From the NCBI RefSeq assembly GCF_003572205.1, contig NZ_QXNY01000001.1, forward strand, positions 1 to 64,000: a DNA stretch of 64,000 nt, written 5' to 3'. The notes below the pieces were generated by a model. It saw only the letters and a program-made list of their open reading frames with translations, made no database searches and was not told where the DNA came from. Origin of the DNA: Algihabitans albus. Its GTDB lineage: Bacteria; Pseudomonadota; Alphaproteobacteria; Kiloniellales; DSM-21159. Within the stretch, counting starts at the first letter, position 1. Each line of letters begins with the position of its first letter. The position numbers and the translations under genes were made by a program. Below, piece after piece: positions 53,343 to 61,461 of the stretch.

Positions 53343-55838
53343 ATGACCCGTCTTCTGGCGGCGCTGACGGTCGCTTTCGCCCTGTCGGCCGCAACCGCAC
53401 TGACCGGCGCCCTGCCGTTGCAGGCCCAGACCCTTCCGTTCGGACAGCTCCTGGGCGGCGAAAGCGGCGGCGACAGCAGCGGCGGCGAAGGCAACAGCGG
53501 CGAAAGCGGCGGTGGACAGCCGGGCGAAGAGACGGCCGATCCCCAGGCCCAGAGCAGTCTGCCGCCGGACCTGGCCCGTGCCCTGGCCGCCGCGCTGGCC
53601 GACCCCGCGATGCGGCAAGCCCTGATCGACGAACTTCTACGTGCCGCCGATGCGAGCGGCGGGACCGTGGCCGACGGTGAGACGGCTGGGGCTGAGGCTG
53701 AGACGACTGGAGCCGAAACGGCCGCACCTACGGAGGAGGCAGAGGCGGCCCGGGCCGAGGAAAGCGACGCCAGCGTAGCGCGCCGGATCGCGGAACTGAC
53801 CAAGGGTGCAGCCGAGGACGCGGTCTTGCTGGGTCGTCGTCTGACCGACGCCTTCTCCGCCTTCGTCGAACTGGCCACAGGACAGCGTGCCGTGAACTGG
53901 CCGCACCTGATGGAAGCGCTGACCTCGCTCGGGATCGTGGCCGGCGCGACCTTCCTCACCTGGTGGATCGTCGGCCGGCTCGGCCAGCGCTTGCTCACCG
54001 CTCTGGCCAGCTCCGCGACCGACCGCGGCTGGCTGGGGCGCATCCTGCTGCTGCTCGGCAGGGCCCTGGTGGACGTACTCGTCATCCTGATCGCCTGGGG
54101 CGGCGGTTACGGGCTGGCGCTCGTCCTGGGCGACGACGGACGCATGGACATCAACCAAAGCCTCTTCCTCAACGCCTTCCTGCTGATCGAGATGAGCAAG
54201 GTGGTGCTGCGGGTAATTCTCTCGCCCCGCCACGGAAGCCTGCGGCTAACGGGGATGAGCGACGAGACGGCGAACTATTGGTACTTCTGGCTCTCGCGGC
54301 TGATCGGACTGCTCGGCTATGGCCTGCTGCTGGTGGTGCCGCTGGTCAGCGCGACTCTGGGCTGGACCGTGGGCAATAGTCTCAAGGTTCTGATCGCCCT
54401 GGCCGCAACGCTGATTGCGATCGCCGTCATCCTCCAAAACCGCGCCAGCCTGCGCGGCGCCCTAGAAGCAAAAGCGGAGCGGCTGAACGGCGATCTCACG
54501 GCGCGCGTTCTCAGTTTTCTGGGCCGCGTGTGGCACCTCGTAGCCGTAGCTTACGTGCTGACCCTTTTCGGTATCTGGCTGGCGCGACCCTTCGATGCGC
54601 TGTCCTTCATGCTGACCGCGACCTTGGAGTCGGCGGTCGCTGTGATCGTCGGCGTGATCGTTGTTGCCTTGCTGACCCGCGCGATCAGCGGCGGGCTACA
54701 TCTGCCGGACGACCTCAAGCGCAACTTGCCGCTGCTGGAGCGGCGGCTGAACGCCTTCGTGCCGGGCATCCTGAAGGTCGTGCGCGTCCTGGTGATGATC
54801 GCGGTTCTGATCGCCATCGCGGAGGCCTGGGGGATCATCGCCGTCGTCGACTGGCTGGCCAGCGGACTGGGCCGCGAGATCGCCGGGCGCCTACTGGCGG
54901 CAACCGCGATCCTGCTCGCCGCCTTCGCCATCTGGATGGCCGTCACCTCCTGGATCGAATACCGGCTCAATGCCGAGAACGGCTACGCACCGACGGCGCG
55001 GCTGCGCACGCTGCTCTCGCTGTTCCGCAATGCCCTCACGATCGCCCTGCTGGTCATCGCGGTCATGCTGGCGCTGTCGGAGCTGGGGGTGAACATCGGG
55101 CCGCTGTTGGCCGGTGCCGGCGTCGTCGGTCTAGCGATCGGTTTCGGCGCTCAGAAGCTGGTGCAGGACATCATCACCGGTGCCTTCATTCAGTTCGAAA
55201 ACGCGCTCAACGAAGGCGACGTCGTGACCCTGGCCGGGCTCACCGGTGTGGTCGAGAAACTGACCGTGCGCTCGGTGGCGCTGCGCGACCTCTCCGGCGT
55301 CTACCATCTGATTCCCTTCAGCGCGGTCGACAGCGTGTCGAACTTCGTGAAGGGCTTCGCCTATCATCTGGCGGAGATCGGCGTCGCCTACCGCGAGGAC
55401 ATCGGGGAGGTGAAGCAGGTCATGCAGGAAGCCTTCGACGAGCTGAAGGAGGGCGAGAAGGGCGGCGGGATCCTGGAACCGCTGGAGATGCACGGCGTCA
55501 CCCAGTTCGGCGATTCCGCCGTGGTGGTCCGCGCCCGCATCAAGTGCCGCGGCGGCGACCAGTGGGCCATCGGCCGGGCCTACAACGAAATCATCAAGCG
55601 CCGCTTCGACGAGGCGGGGATCGAGATCCCCTTCCCGCATGTCACCCTCTACATGGGCGAAGACAAGGAGGGCGGAGCCCCGGCCCTTCGCGTGCGCAGC
55701 CAAGACGTGGCCAAACTGATCGAGCGAAACGAAGACGGCGCGGCGGACCCCGACGTGAAAGACGAGAAGAAGCCGGAGTCGGACGGGCCGAAGGCCGCGG
55801 AGCCGAGTCCCGGCTCGAGACAAGACGGCCCGGCCTGA
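53343..55838 (+). CDS. Large mechanosensitive channel of the MscS family
   Basis: An 831-residue protein. A signal peptide (LAALTVAFALSAATALTGAL) and a Gly/Ser- and Glu/Ala-rich periplasmic part up to about residue 190 are followed by about ten or eleven transmembrane segments. The C-terminal MscS core has GAGVVGLAIGFGAQKLVQDI (TM3 and the pore) followed by the beta domain VENALNEGDVV-like segment and DSVSNFVKGF. The size is like MscK/YbdG-type large MscS homologues. The channel releases osmolytes on hypo-osmotic shock. AAGGAGG precedes the ATG. The extreme C-terminus is acidic and disordered. Confidence 0.92.
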   Translation: MTRLLAALTVAFALSAATALTGALPLQAQTLPFGQLLGGESGGDSSGGEGNSGESGGGQPGEETADPQAQSSLPPDLARALAAALADPAMRQALIDELLRAADASGGTVADGETAGAEAETTGAETAAPTEEAEAARAEESDASVARRIAELTKGAAEDAVLLGRRLTDAFSAFVELATGQRAVNWPHLMEALTSLGIVAGATFLTWWIVGRLGQRLLTALASSATDRGWLGRILLLLGRALVDVLVILIAWGGGYGLALVLGDDGRMDINQSLFLNAFLLIEMSKVVLRVILSPRHGSLRLTGMSDETANYWYFWLSRLIGLLGYGLLLVVPLVSATLGWTVGNSLKVLIALAATLIAIAVILQNRASLRGALEAKAERLNGDLTARVLSFLGRVWHLVAVAYVLTLFGIWLARPFDALSFMLTATLESAVAVIVGVIVVALLTRAISGGLHLPDDLKRNLPLLERRLNAFVPGILKVVRVLVMIAVLIAIAEAWGIIAVVDWLASGLGREIAGRLLAATAILLAAFAIWMAVTSWIEYRLNAENGYAPTARLRTLLSLFRNALTIALLVIAVMLALSELGVNIGPLLAGAGVVGLAIGFGAQKLVQDIITGAFIQFENALNEGDVVTLAGLTGVVEKLTVRSVALRDLSGVYHLIPFSAVDSVSNFVKGFAYHLAEIGVAYREDIGEVKQVMQEAFDELKEGEKGGGILEPLEMHGVTQFGDSAVVVRARIKCRGGDQWAIGRAYNEIIKRRFDEAGIEIPFPHVTLYMGEDKEGGAPALRVRSQDVAKLIERNEDGAADPDVKDEKKPESDGPKAAEPSPGSRQDGPA

Positions 55839-55879
55839 ACCGGATATCCGGAGCAGAGCCGACGGCACGGCATGCGGGG

Positions 55880-56143
55880 TCAGCGCTTCGCCTGAGCCTC
55901 GCTCCAGAGCCCGTTCGAAGATTCGCCGTTCGTCAGGACATGCCAGGTCCCGGCCACTTCGGGCGCGGAACACTGCCATTCGGCCTCGTAGCCGCGGCCG
56001 AACGCCCGCGACTCCGCGATCTGTTGCGCCACCGTCCGACACTCGTCGGCCGAGCGCACCAGAAGTCCAAAGCTGTCGGCCGAATCGAAATGGCAAAGCG
56101 GCGCCGACAAGCAGGTCACGACAACCAAACTGAAGAACGGCAT
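55880..56143 (-). CDS. Small secreted protein with three Cys, unknown
   Basis: An 87-residue protein starting at ATG 56143 behind AGGAGG. The first 17 residues are hydrophobic (FFSLVVVTCLSAPL), probably a signal peptide. The mature part contains Cys in PLCHFD, DECRTV and WQCSAPE, so a disulfide is possible. No family recognised. It is convergent with the MscS gene, 41 bp away. Confidence 0.65.
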   Translation of the reverse strand: MPFFSLVVVTCLSAPLCHFDSADSFGLLVRSADECRTVAQQIAESRAFGRGYEAEWQCSAPEVAGTWHVLTNGESSNGLWSEAQAKR

Positions 56144-56515
56144 GCCAGCCTCCTGCATTACAGTTTCATGACAGACTATGCAGGTTCGAATAAAATGGTA
56201 AAGAAAACCCTACGATCCTCGGCTGGCGGAAAACCCGAAGCGCGGTTCGGCGATCTTTACCTGGCGTTACCGTAAGACATTGAATGAAAAAGCGTTTTCT
56301 GCCGGCAGCGAGACATCGAAATCTCTGTTGGCCGAACTGTTCGGCCTCGTCAGCGAGCCAGTCGCGCCGAAAAGGCGCAGTCGCCCGAGACCGGAAGGGC
56401 GCTTTTCTAACGGAGTTCGGGAAGAGATGAGCCGGAGTTCCCGGAAATCTGGCGACTCCGGAGATAGCCGACCCATCCCAGCCCAGTCGGGCGGGGCATT
56501 CTCGATCCGGCGGTG
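56144..56515. other. Intergenic region with palindrome
   Basis: About 370 bp between two minus-strand genes. It contains GGCCGAAC-T-GTTCGGCC (56330-56346), a perfect 17-bp palindrome, in a moderately AT-rich context. A 79-codon frame at 56280-56519 has no RBS or recognisable domain, so it is not called as a gene. Confidence 0.5.
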
Positions 56516-57064
56516 CTAAGCATCGGGCAGACAGCGCGCGGCGATGGACCTGTAGTGCGTCAGGTCCGGAGTTTTCAGATCCGGCTGCTTGGCCGCCTCG
56601 TCCCAACGCCGGAGACGCACGGCCTCCTTGGCGAAGGGGCGCGCGATGAAGGCCGTGGCCTCCGCCTTCCTCATGGGTCCACCCTGTAGAATCAGAGTCG
56701 TCTTCGAGGCCTCCGACAGGACCTCCCAATAACCGGGATCGGCGTGGCAAAGGTAGCGCTTGGCCGCCACGTGCAGACCGACCGGCTCGACGACCTCCGG
56801 TCCGAAGACCTTGGCCAGCGTCTTGGCGCCCAAGGCTTCATGGCGGTCGTCGACACCGGCGGCGATGGCCGCGCCCGCATCCCTGTGCAGCAGGTGGCCG
56901 ACATCGTGCAGCAAAGCCGCGCTGATCAAAGCCGGCGAGGCGGCAGCCTGTTCCGCCTGCAGGGCGCACTGCAAGGCGTGCTGAACCTGCGTCACGTCTT
57001 CGCCGTAGCGGTCGCCGCCATGAGTTTCGTAAAGATCGAAGAGGTCGGAGAGGGACGCCAGCAT
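56516..57064 (-). CDS. PhnZ-like HD-domain (mixed-valence diiron) oxygenase
   Basis: A 182-residue protein of the HD superfamily matching the phosphonate-associated PhnZ/TmpB subfamily. Landmarks are THGGDRYGEDVTQVQHALQ, LISAALLHDVGHLLHRD (HD pair and third His), GVDDRHEALGAKTL and VGLHVAAKRYLCHADPGYWE, plus LQGGPMRKAEA. PhnZ oxidatively cleaves 2-amino-1-hydroxyethylphosphonate; relatives act on trimethylated or other phosphonates and inositols. The partner 2-oxoglutarate dioxygenase (PhnY/TmpA) is not nearby. ATG at 57064 is chosen over GTG at 57073. Confidence 0.88.
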   Translation of the reverse strand: MLASLSDLFDLYETHGGDRYGEDVTQVQHALQCALQAEQAAASPALISAALLHDVGHLLHRDAGAAIAAGVDDRHEALGAKTLAKVFGPEVVEPVGLHVAAKRYLCHADPGYWEVLSEASKTTLILQGGPMRKAEATAFIARPFAKEAVRLRRWDEAAKQPDLKTPDLTHYRSIAARCLPDA

Positions 57065-57114
57065 GGACCGCACCCTAGCGTCGCTGGTTCGGCAAAGCGC
57101 ATGAACTTTGCGTG

Positions 57115-57459
57115 TCAGAAGCTCGGCGCGAGATTGGCGTCGCTGCGCAGACGTTCGAGGTACTGCATCAGATTATAGATGTCCTGGGACGTCATGCGGA
57201 ACTGAGGCATCGGCCCGTGCGTGGTCGACAGCCAGGCATCGAAGCGCGTCGGTGTCCAGTAGCGCGAATGGCCGGCGATCTCGTAGAGCGTCGGCCGTGG
57301 ACCGCCGAACGACTCACCACTGACTTCGTGGCACTTCGCGCAGTTCTCGAGGGCCAGCGCCTCGCCCTCGTCGGCCGGAGACGCCAGCGCGGCACCGGGA
57401 GCCATAAGCAGGATCGCGGCGAGACTCGCCGGGCGGATCGGAAAGATCTTGCTAGGCAT
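57115..57459 (-). CDS. Periplasmic class I c-type cytochrome
   Basis: A 114-residue monohaem cytochrome. A signal peptide (LAAILLMAPGAALA) precedes the haem-binding CAKCH (about residues 38-42), and a distal Met ligand is likely in PMPQFRM. The C-terminal helix DIYNLMQYLERLRSD is typical. ATG at 57459 follows GGAGGAGG. The PhnZ-like gene lies 50 bp downstream on the same strand, but a functional link between the two is not evident. Confidence 0.9.
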   Translation of the reverse strand: MPSKIFPIRPASLAAILLMAPGAALASPADEGEALALENCAKCHEVSGESFGGPRPTLYEIAGHSRYWTPTRFDAWLSTTHGPMPQFRMTSQDIYNLMQYLERLRSDANLAPSF

Positions 57460-57600
57460 TCGCACCTCCTCCGTCCTTCGACCCTAAAGCTAGCGGTCCA
57501 GAGACGAGGTCCTCCACTGTTCGGAGGGGGGAAGGCGCAAACGATGGAGGTAAGGAGCGGTGGTGTTTCCCACTGGCCTGCCTGGAGCAGGTGTCACGTT

Positions 57601-58122
57601 CTAGCGCGCGAGCATGCCCACCATCGAAGTCCAGGCATCGATGGGGCTGCCGCTTACCCGGATATAGCCGCCGCCGCGCGGATCCAGCTGGCTGGTCCAG
57701 CCGCCGATGGTGCCGGCCGCCGAAGTGGCATAGCGGTAACCGCTGAAGCCATCGCCGCTGCCGGGCGCGAAGAAGGCGTTGAAGGAGCCCGCGAAATCGC
57801 CGGGGCCGCGCCAGCTCCTGCCCCGAAAGCCGGGAATGATCCGCCCGCTGGCATCGCGGAAGACGACGCTCCCGCCCTGGCTCTGCTCGACCGTCCCGAG
57901 CGCGCCGAGAGAATCGCGCACCAGGTCGTTCGGACGAATCCCGAAGACCTGGTCCAGGATCATCGCCTGCCTACCGGCCGTGGACATGCCGACGCCACCG
58001 TCCGGCGTGTTGAAGGAAAAGGGCTTGTTGTTGAGCTGAGCCTGAGCCGGCATAGCCAGAGACAGGTAAAGCAGCGCAGCGCCGAGGACTGTCAGCTTCG
58101 CGGTGATGGGAACGCGGACCAT
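57601..58122 (-). CDS. Secreted Gly-rich protein of unknown function
   Basis: A 173-residue protein with a signal peptide (LTVLGAALLYLSLAMPAQAQ). The mature part is Gly/Ser/Phe-rich: KPFSFNTPDGGVGMSTAGRQ, GGSVVFRDASGRIIPGFRGR, FNAFFAPGSGDGFSGYRYA. No domain recognised. ATG at 58122 follows GGGAG. The composition suggests an extracellular or surface-associated protein, and the CsgG-like locus lies 3 kb downstream, but a link is not shown. Confidence 0.7.
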   Translation of the reverse strand: MVRVPITAKLTVLGAALLYLSLAMPAQAQLNNKPFSFNTPDGGVGMSTAGRQAMILDQVFGIRPNDLVRDSLGALGTVEQSQGGSVVFRDASGRIIPGFRGRSWRGPGDFAGSFNAFFAPGSGDGFSGYRYATSAAGTIGGWTSQLDPRGGGYIRVSGSPIDAWTSMVGMLAR

Positions 58123-58499
58123 GCCGGAATCTCCCGATGGGCGGCCGATGATTGGGCAACGAAATTCGCCGGACTTGCGTCGCTGCCGGCGGCGGCGGAG
58201 ATCGCCTTCGCGCCACGACAGACTGTATGATGGGCGCTTCGCGGCAGGGTCTCAACGATCCCCGCCCCAGACCATCCCGATGCGACGGCATCTCCCCGAA
58301 CGTTCGAGGTAGTCTGCGCCGATCTCCACCTCTTTCGAGGGGCTTCTACCTCGCCGGCCGCAGCCGGCCCGTCTGGCCGGAGAATTGCGAGAGCCTTCCC
58401 CCGCCTCCTAGCGTGACCCCGGCAATCGCACCAGGAACGGCGACGCTGTCTCGCGCGGTTTTTCCAGGAGCGGCCTTTCCAGCAACGGGAGAAGTCTCC
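58123..58499. other. Intergenic region between divergent secreted-protein genes
   Basis: About 377 bp. I see no gene and no strong hairpin. A frame continuous with the IalB-like gene extends upstream, but the signal peptide begins at 58500, so it is leader or promoter sequence. Confidence 0.5.
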
Positions 58500-58997
58500 A
58501 TGGACAAGATTCGTAACCTCCTAGGCACAGAGAATCCGGGCAGAGGCAATCTGCGCTCCACGGTCTGCGCGGTGCTGGCGCTCGCGGCGCTTTCGGCCGG
58601 GCCGGCGGTCGCCGAGACCAAAACCGTGCAGGATTGGAAGGTCACCTGCGGCGGCAGCGGCTGCGCCGCGCACTACGACGGTCAGGGCGTCCAACTGGTC
58701 ATCGGCACGGCGGCCGAGGGCGGCGGCAAGCGCATGGCCTTCCGCGTCAGTCCCAACAGCCACCTGGGCGAGCCTCTGGCCGTCCGCCTCGACAGCGGTT
58801 GGCAGGCCGGCTTGACGATCTCCGACTGCGATCCGCAAGCCTGTCAGGCGGCGGTCGCGGCGACACAGCAAGCGTCGGTCGAGGCGGCCTTCGCCACGGC
58901 CCGCGGCGGCGTGGTCGCCTATAAGGCGGGCGATCGCATGGTGATCGCCCCGATCTCCTTGATGGGCTTCTCCGCCGCCAACGGTCTCGTGAAGTAA
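58500..58997 (+). CDS. Invasion-associated locus B (IalB) family secreted protein
   Basis: A 165-residue protein with a signal peptide (STVCAVLALAALSAGPAVAE, from residue 20). The mature part follows the IalB pattern: VQDWKVTCGGSGCAAHYDGQ, ISDCDPQACQAAVAAT and the C-terminal VIAPISLMGFSAANGLVK. Two Cys pairs are probably disulfide-linked. IalB of Bartonella is linked to invasion, but the family is widespread in free-living alphaproteobacteria. ATG at 58500. Confidence 0.82.
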   Translation: MDKIRNLLGTENPGRGNLRSTVCAVLALAALSAGPAVAETKTVQDWKVTCGGSGCAAHYDGQGVQLVIGTAAEGGGKRMAFRVSPNSHLGEPLAVRLDSGWQAGLTISDCDPQACQAAVAATQQASVEAAFATARGGVVAYKAGDRMVIAPISLMGFSAANGLVK

Positions 58998-59533
58998 GCC
59001 CGCAGCCGGTTCGGCCCGTTCGAACGCTTTAGGGTCGACCGCTGCGGAGTCGACTATCGAGACGCTTGATCCGCCGGTCTCGCTCCTAGGGCGTTCGAGG
59101 CCGGGGTTTTCGCGTTCGACAACCTTCGAGACGGACTAGTACCGTCGATCTAGTCGAACCGGCCCAGTTCGCATCCCACCGGATCGGCCGAGCAGGCTCC
59201 AAAACCCCGAAGAGGATCGACTTTCGGGGGCTGGAGCCGGCCGGCGGGCCTGCCGGCCGGTCTAGCCCGTCAAGCCAATGGCGCGTGTCGGGAGAGGGAG
59301 GCATCCTATAACGATGCCCCGTACAGAAAGGCTGGCTCGACCGGCAAAAGGAGTAGAGGGGCACGAAGGGTCGTCGGCTCCCGAAACAAAGAGCCTGCGA
59401 CCCGGCCGGATGGCGGAGCGACGGAGCTCCCGATTCCGGATTGAGAAAAACTGGCGGGACGGAACACCAGGAAGGTGGAACTTGACGGCGCTTTTTGGGG
59501 AGCCGGCCGGCAACAGGAAGGAAGCCAAAAGAG
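58998..59533 (+). promoter_or_regulatory. Long structured leader of the LuxR-type regulator
   Basis: A gene-free 536-bp stretch with several potential stem-loops. At 59226-59268 CCGGCCGGC / GCCGGCCGG lies inside GGGCT / AGCCC. At 59300-59318 GGCATC / GATGCC forms a small hairpin. At 59368-59403 GGGTCG and GGCTC pair with GAGCC and CGACCC across symmetrical internal loops. The series suggests a long 5' untranslated leader or an independent small RNA. No riboswitch class recognised. Confidence 0.55.
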
Positions 59534-60250
59534 ATGGGAACCGTACAAACAAACAGTGTCGTCGTGTTGGTGAGCCAGAACACGCTGTTCCGCGCCGGCC
59601 TCGCCAGCCTGCTGTTGGAGATGGAACTCGGCGAGATCGTACAGGCCGTGTCGCTCACCGATTTGCACAATTGCGGACGCCTCTTCGAGGACGACGGACA
59701 GATGATTCTGCTGATCGACGTTTCCGGGCAGCGGGAGAATGCGGTCGATCTGGTGACGCGCGGACGGGGCTATTTTGAGAATGCCCGCATCGTGCTGATG
59801 ACCAACGACATCAACATCGACACCATGAGCCGCTGCTTCGCCGCAGGGCTCGATGGCTATCTTCTGGAGGATATCTCACAGCAATCCCTGGCAGACAGCC
59901 TGCGGCTTCTGCGTCTCGGCGAGAAGGTATTCCCGTCGCGCCTAGCCTCCATCATCGTCGACTACTCCCGGCAGCTTGTCGAACCGCAGATCTGCATGGA
60001 GCGGATTCGGGCGCACAATCTGTCGGATCGCGAGGCGCAGGTGCTGCGCTGTCTGGTGAATGGAGACTCGAACAAACTGATCGCGCGAAGGCTCGAGATC
60101 ACCGAGTCCACCGTAAAGGTTCACCTCAAGTCGATCCTCAAGAAAACCGACGCCGGCAACCGCACGCAGGCGGCGATCTGGGCACTTAAGCGCAGCAGCG
60201 GTCCGGACAGCTCCAAAGGACTCGCGGCGGCGTCTCTCGCCGCCGAATAG
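59534..60250 (+). CDS. LuxR/FixJ-type regulator with degenerate receiver domain
   Basis: A 238-residue protein. The C-terminal LuxR HTH (about 165-225) is intact: LSDREAQVLRCLVNGDSNKL, then ESTVKVHLKSILKKT. The N-terminal half has the receiver layout, but VLVSQNTLF replaces the acidic pair and GYLLEDIS has Glu where the conserved Lys would be. The acceptor-like Asp in LLIDVSG is kept. So phosphorylation is unlikely to follow the usual scheme. ATG at 59534 follows AGGAAG. It is convergent with a second LuxR gene and near the CsgG-like locus, so a CsgD-like role is plausible. Confidence 0.88.
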   Translation: MGTVQTNSVVVLVSQNTLFRAGLASLLLEMELGEIVQAVSLTDLHNCGRLFEDDGQMILLIDVSGQRENAVDLVTRGRGYFENARIVLMTNDINIDTMSRCFAAGLDGYLLEDISQQSLADSLRLLRLGEKVFPSRLASIIVDYSRQLVEPQICMERIRAHNLSDREAQVLRCLVNGDSNKLIARRLEITESTVKVHLKSILKKTDAGNRTQAAIWALKRSSGPDSSKGLAAASLAAE

Positions 60251-60359
60251 AGGAGATCTTCGGATCTTCGAAGAGTCGCCGGATCGTTCCGCGATCCGGC
60301 GACGTCGCTCGCTTGCTGGATAGAGCTGACAGTTTGGGCTGCGAAGCCGAGATGTGCCG

Positions 60360-61019
60360 TCAAACCGGTAGGTGCGGTCTCTCGGGGGCCATTGCGTCAC
60401 GGCCGAGACGCACCGAGAAGGCCATGACGGCCGCCTGGGTCCGGTTCGAGAGACCCAGGTGCCTGATGATATCATGCACAGTCTTCTTCACGGCGGCTTC
60501 CGACAGGCGCAACTGCCGGGCGATCTCCCGATTGCTATGGCCGCCGGCCAGTTGGCCGAGAACCTTGATCTGATCGATGGAAAGAGCAAGCACCGCCTGC
60601 CGTCGCCGCAGAGAGTGGCGCTGCGGCCCGACCAGGGAGTTCGGGGCGGTCCAGTAACCGGCTTCGGCGAGCCGAACGATCGTCGGCAGCTCCGCCAGGT
60701 CCGCCTCCAGAAAAACCCATCCGTCCGCGAGTACGGCGCCGGAGCGACCCCGAGTCCAGTCGCCGAGCGACATCAAGGCGATGATCGGCATCCGGCGCGA
60801 GAGCGCCGCGTAGTCCCGCAGGCTCAGGCGATCCAGAGACTCGAGCAGTTCGTGCCAGACGACGGCCGCATGGTAGGCCCGGCGATCGCTCCGCAGGCGT
60901 CCCAGCAGCGTGCTGGACAGGCGCGACGCGCGTTCGACCTGGACGGCGCCGAGCGCGCGCAGTCGCTCTTCGGCCAGGGTCGCCGGACTTCGGTCGGCTC
61001 CGATCAATAGCACCCGCAT
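60360..61019 (-). CDS. LuxR-type regulator with degenerate receiver domain
   Basis: A 219-residue protein. The C-terminal HTH is typical: LSIDQIKVLGQLAGGHSNRE, then EAAVKKTVHDIIRHLGLSNR. The N-terminal receiver-like half lacks the phosphoacceptor Asp: the expected site reads AAVVWHELLESL. ATG at 61019 is preceded by GGGAG. It is divergent from the CsgG-like gene across 442 bp, so it may regulate that operon and itself. It is convergent with the other LuxR gene, 109 bp away. Confidence 0.87.
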   Translation of the reverse strand: MRVLLIGADRSPATLAEERLRALGAVQVERASRLSSTLLGRLRSDRRAYHAAVVWHELLESLDRLSLRDYAALSRRMPIIALMSLGDWTRGRSGAVLADGWVFLEADLAELPTIVRLAEAGYWTAPNSLVGPQRHSLRRRQAVLALSIDQIKVLGQLAGGHSNREIARQLRLSEAAVKKTVHDIIRHLGLSNRTQAAVMAFSVRLGRDAMAPERPHLPV

Positions 61020-61461
61020 GTTACGCGCCACTCCCTGCTTTCTTGTTTTTCTCCGACTGACGGGCCGCAGCCTGCCAACCGGTACGTCGGCGCCGACCTC
61101 AGTTAAGCGGCCGGCCAAGCCGCCCTCCAAGTGTCTGACCGGACAGAAGCCTGCACCGGATTCGTCCGGCATGGCGCAAGTGGATAGACGCTTGCCCATT
61201 CGGCGATCCGCCGTTCGGACAGGCGGCCTCGTCCGGCGGCGATGGCGTTATCCGGTTGCGCGCGCCCACTCGACCGAACGCCCTCGATCGACGCCCGTTT
61301 GCCATCTGTCCGCCACGGCACGCCTCCGCCGATACTTGGGTTCAAGCAATTAGCGTTGCTCGCGCTTCGGGTCCGGGCCTTCGGGTCCCGGCCTTCGGAG
61401 GGAGGACGAAAGCCCCCCCCAAGCGCGAGCCGGAGATCCAGGGCAGCGGGAGGGCCAGGAC
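61020..61461. promoter_or_regulatory. Divergent promoter region with a leader stem for the CsgG-like gene
   Basis: GCTCGCGCTT (61358-61367) and AAGCGCGAGC (61421-61430) are a perfect 10-bp inverted repeat ending 31 bp before the CsgG-like ATG. Inside it TTCGGGTCCGGGCC and TTCGGGTCCCGGCC (61366-61393) are near-identical tandem 14-mers, and GGAGGGAGG can pair with the run of C at 61413-61420. The stem could control translation of the operon. Promoter elements could not be assigned. Confidence 0.55.

Noticed and set aside
54530-56275. A 581-codon open frame on the plus strand inside the MscS gene
   Set aside because: It is an out-of-frame reading of the channel gene with Arg-rich composition and runs past its stop into non-coding DNA.
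56280-56519. A possible 79-residue gene on the plus strand, and a 69-codon frame on the minus strand over the same bases
   Set aside because: No ribosome-binding site or recognisable motif, and both strands are open in the same DNA; left as intergenic.
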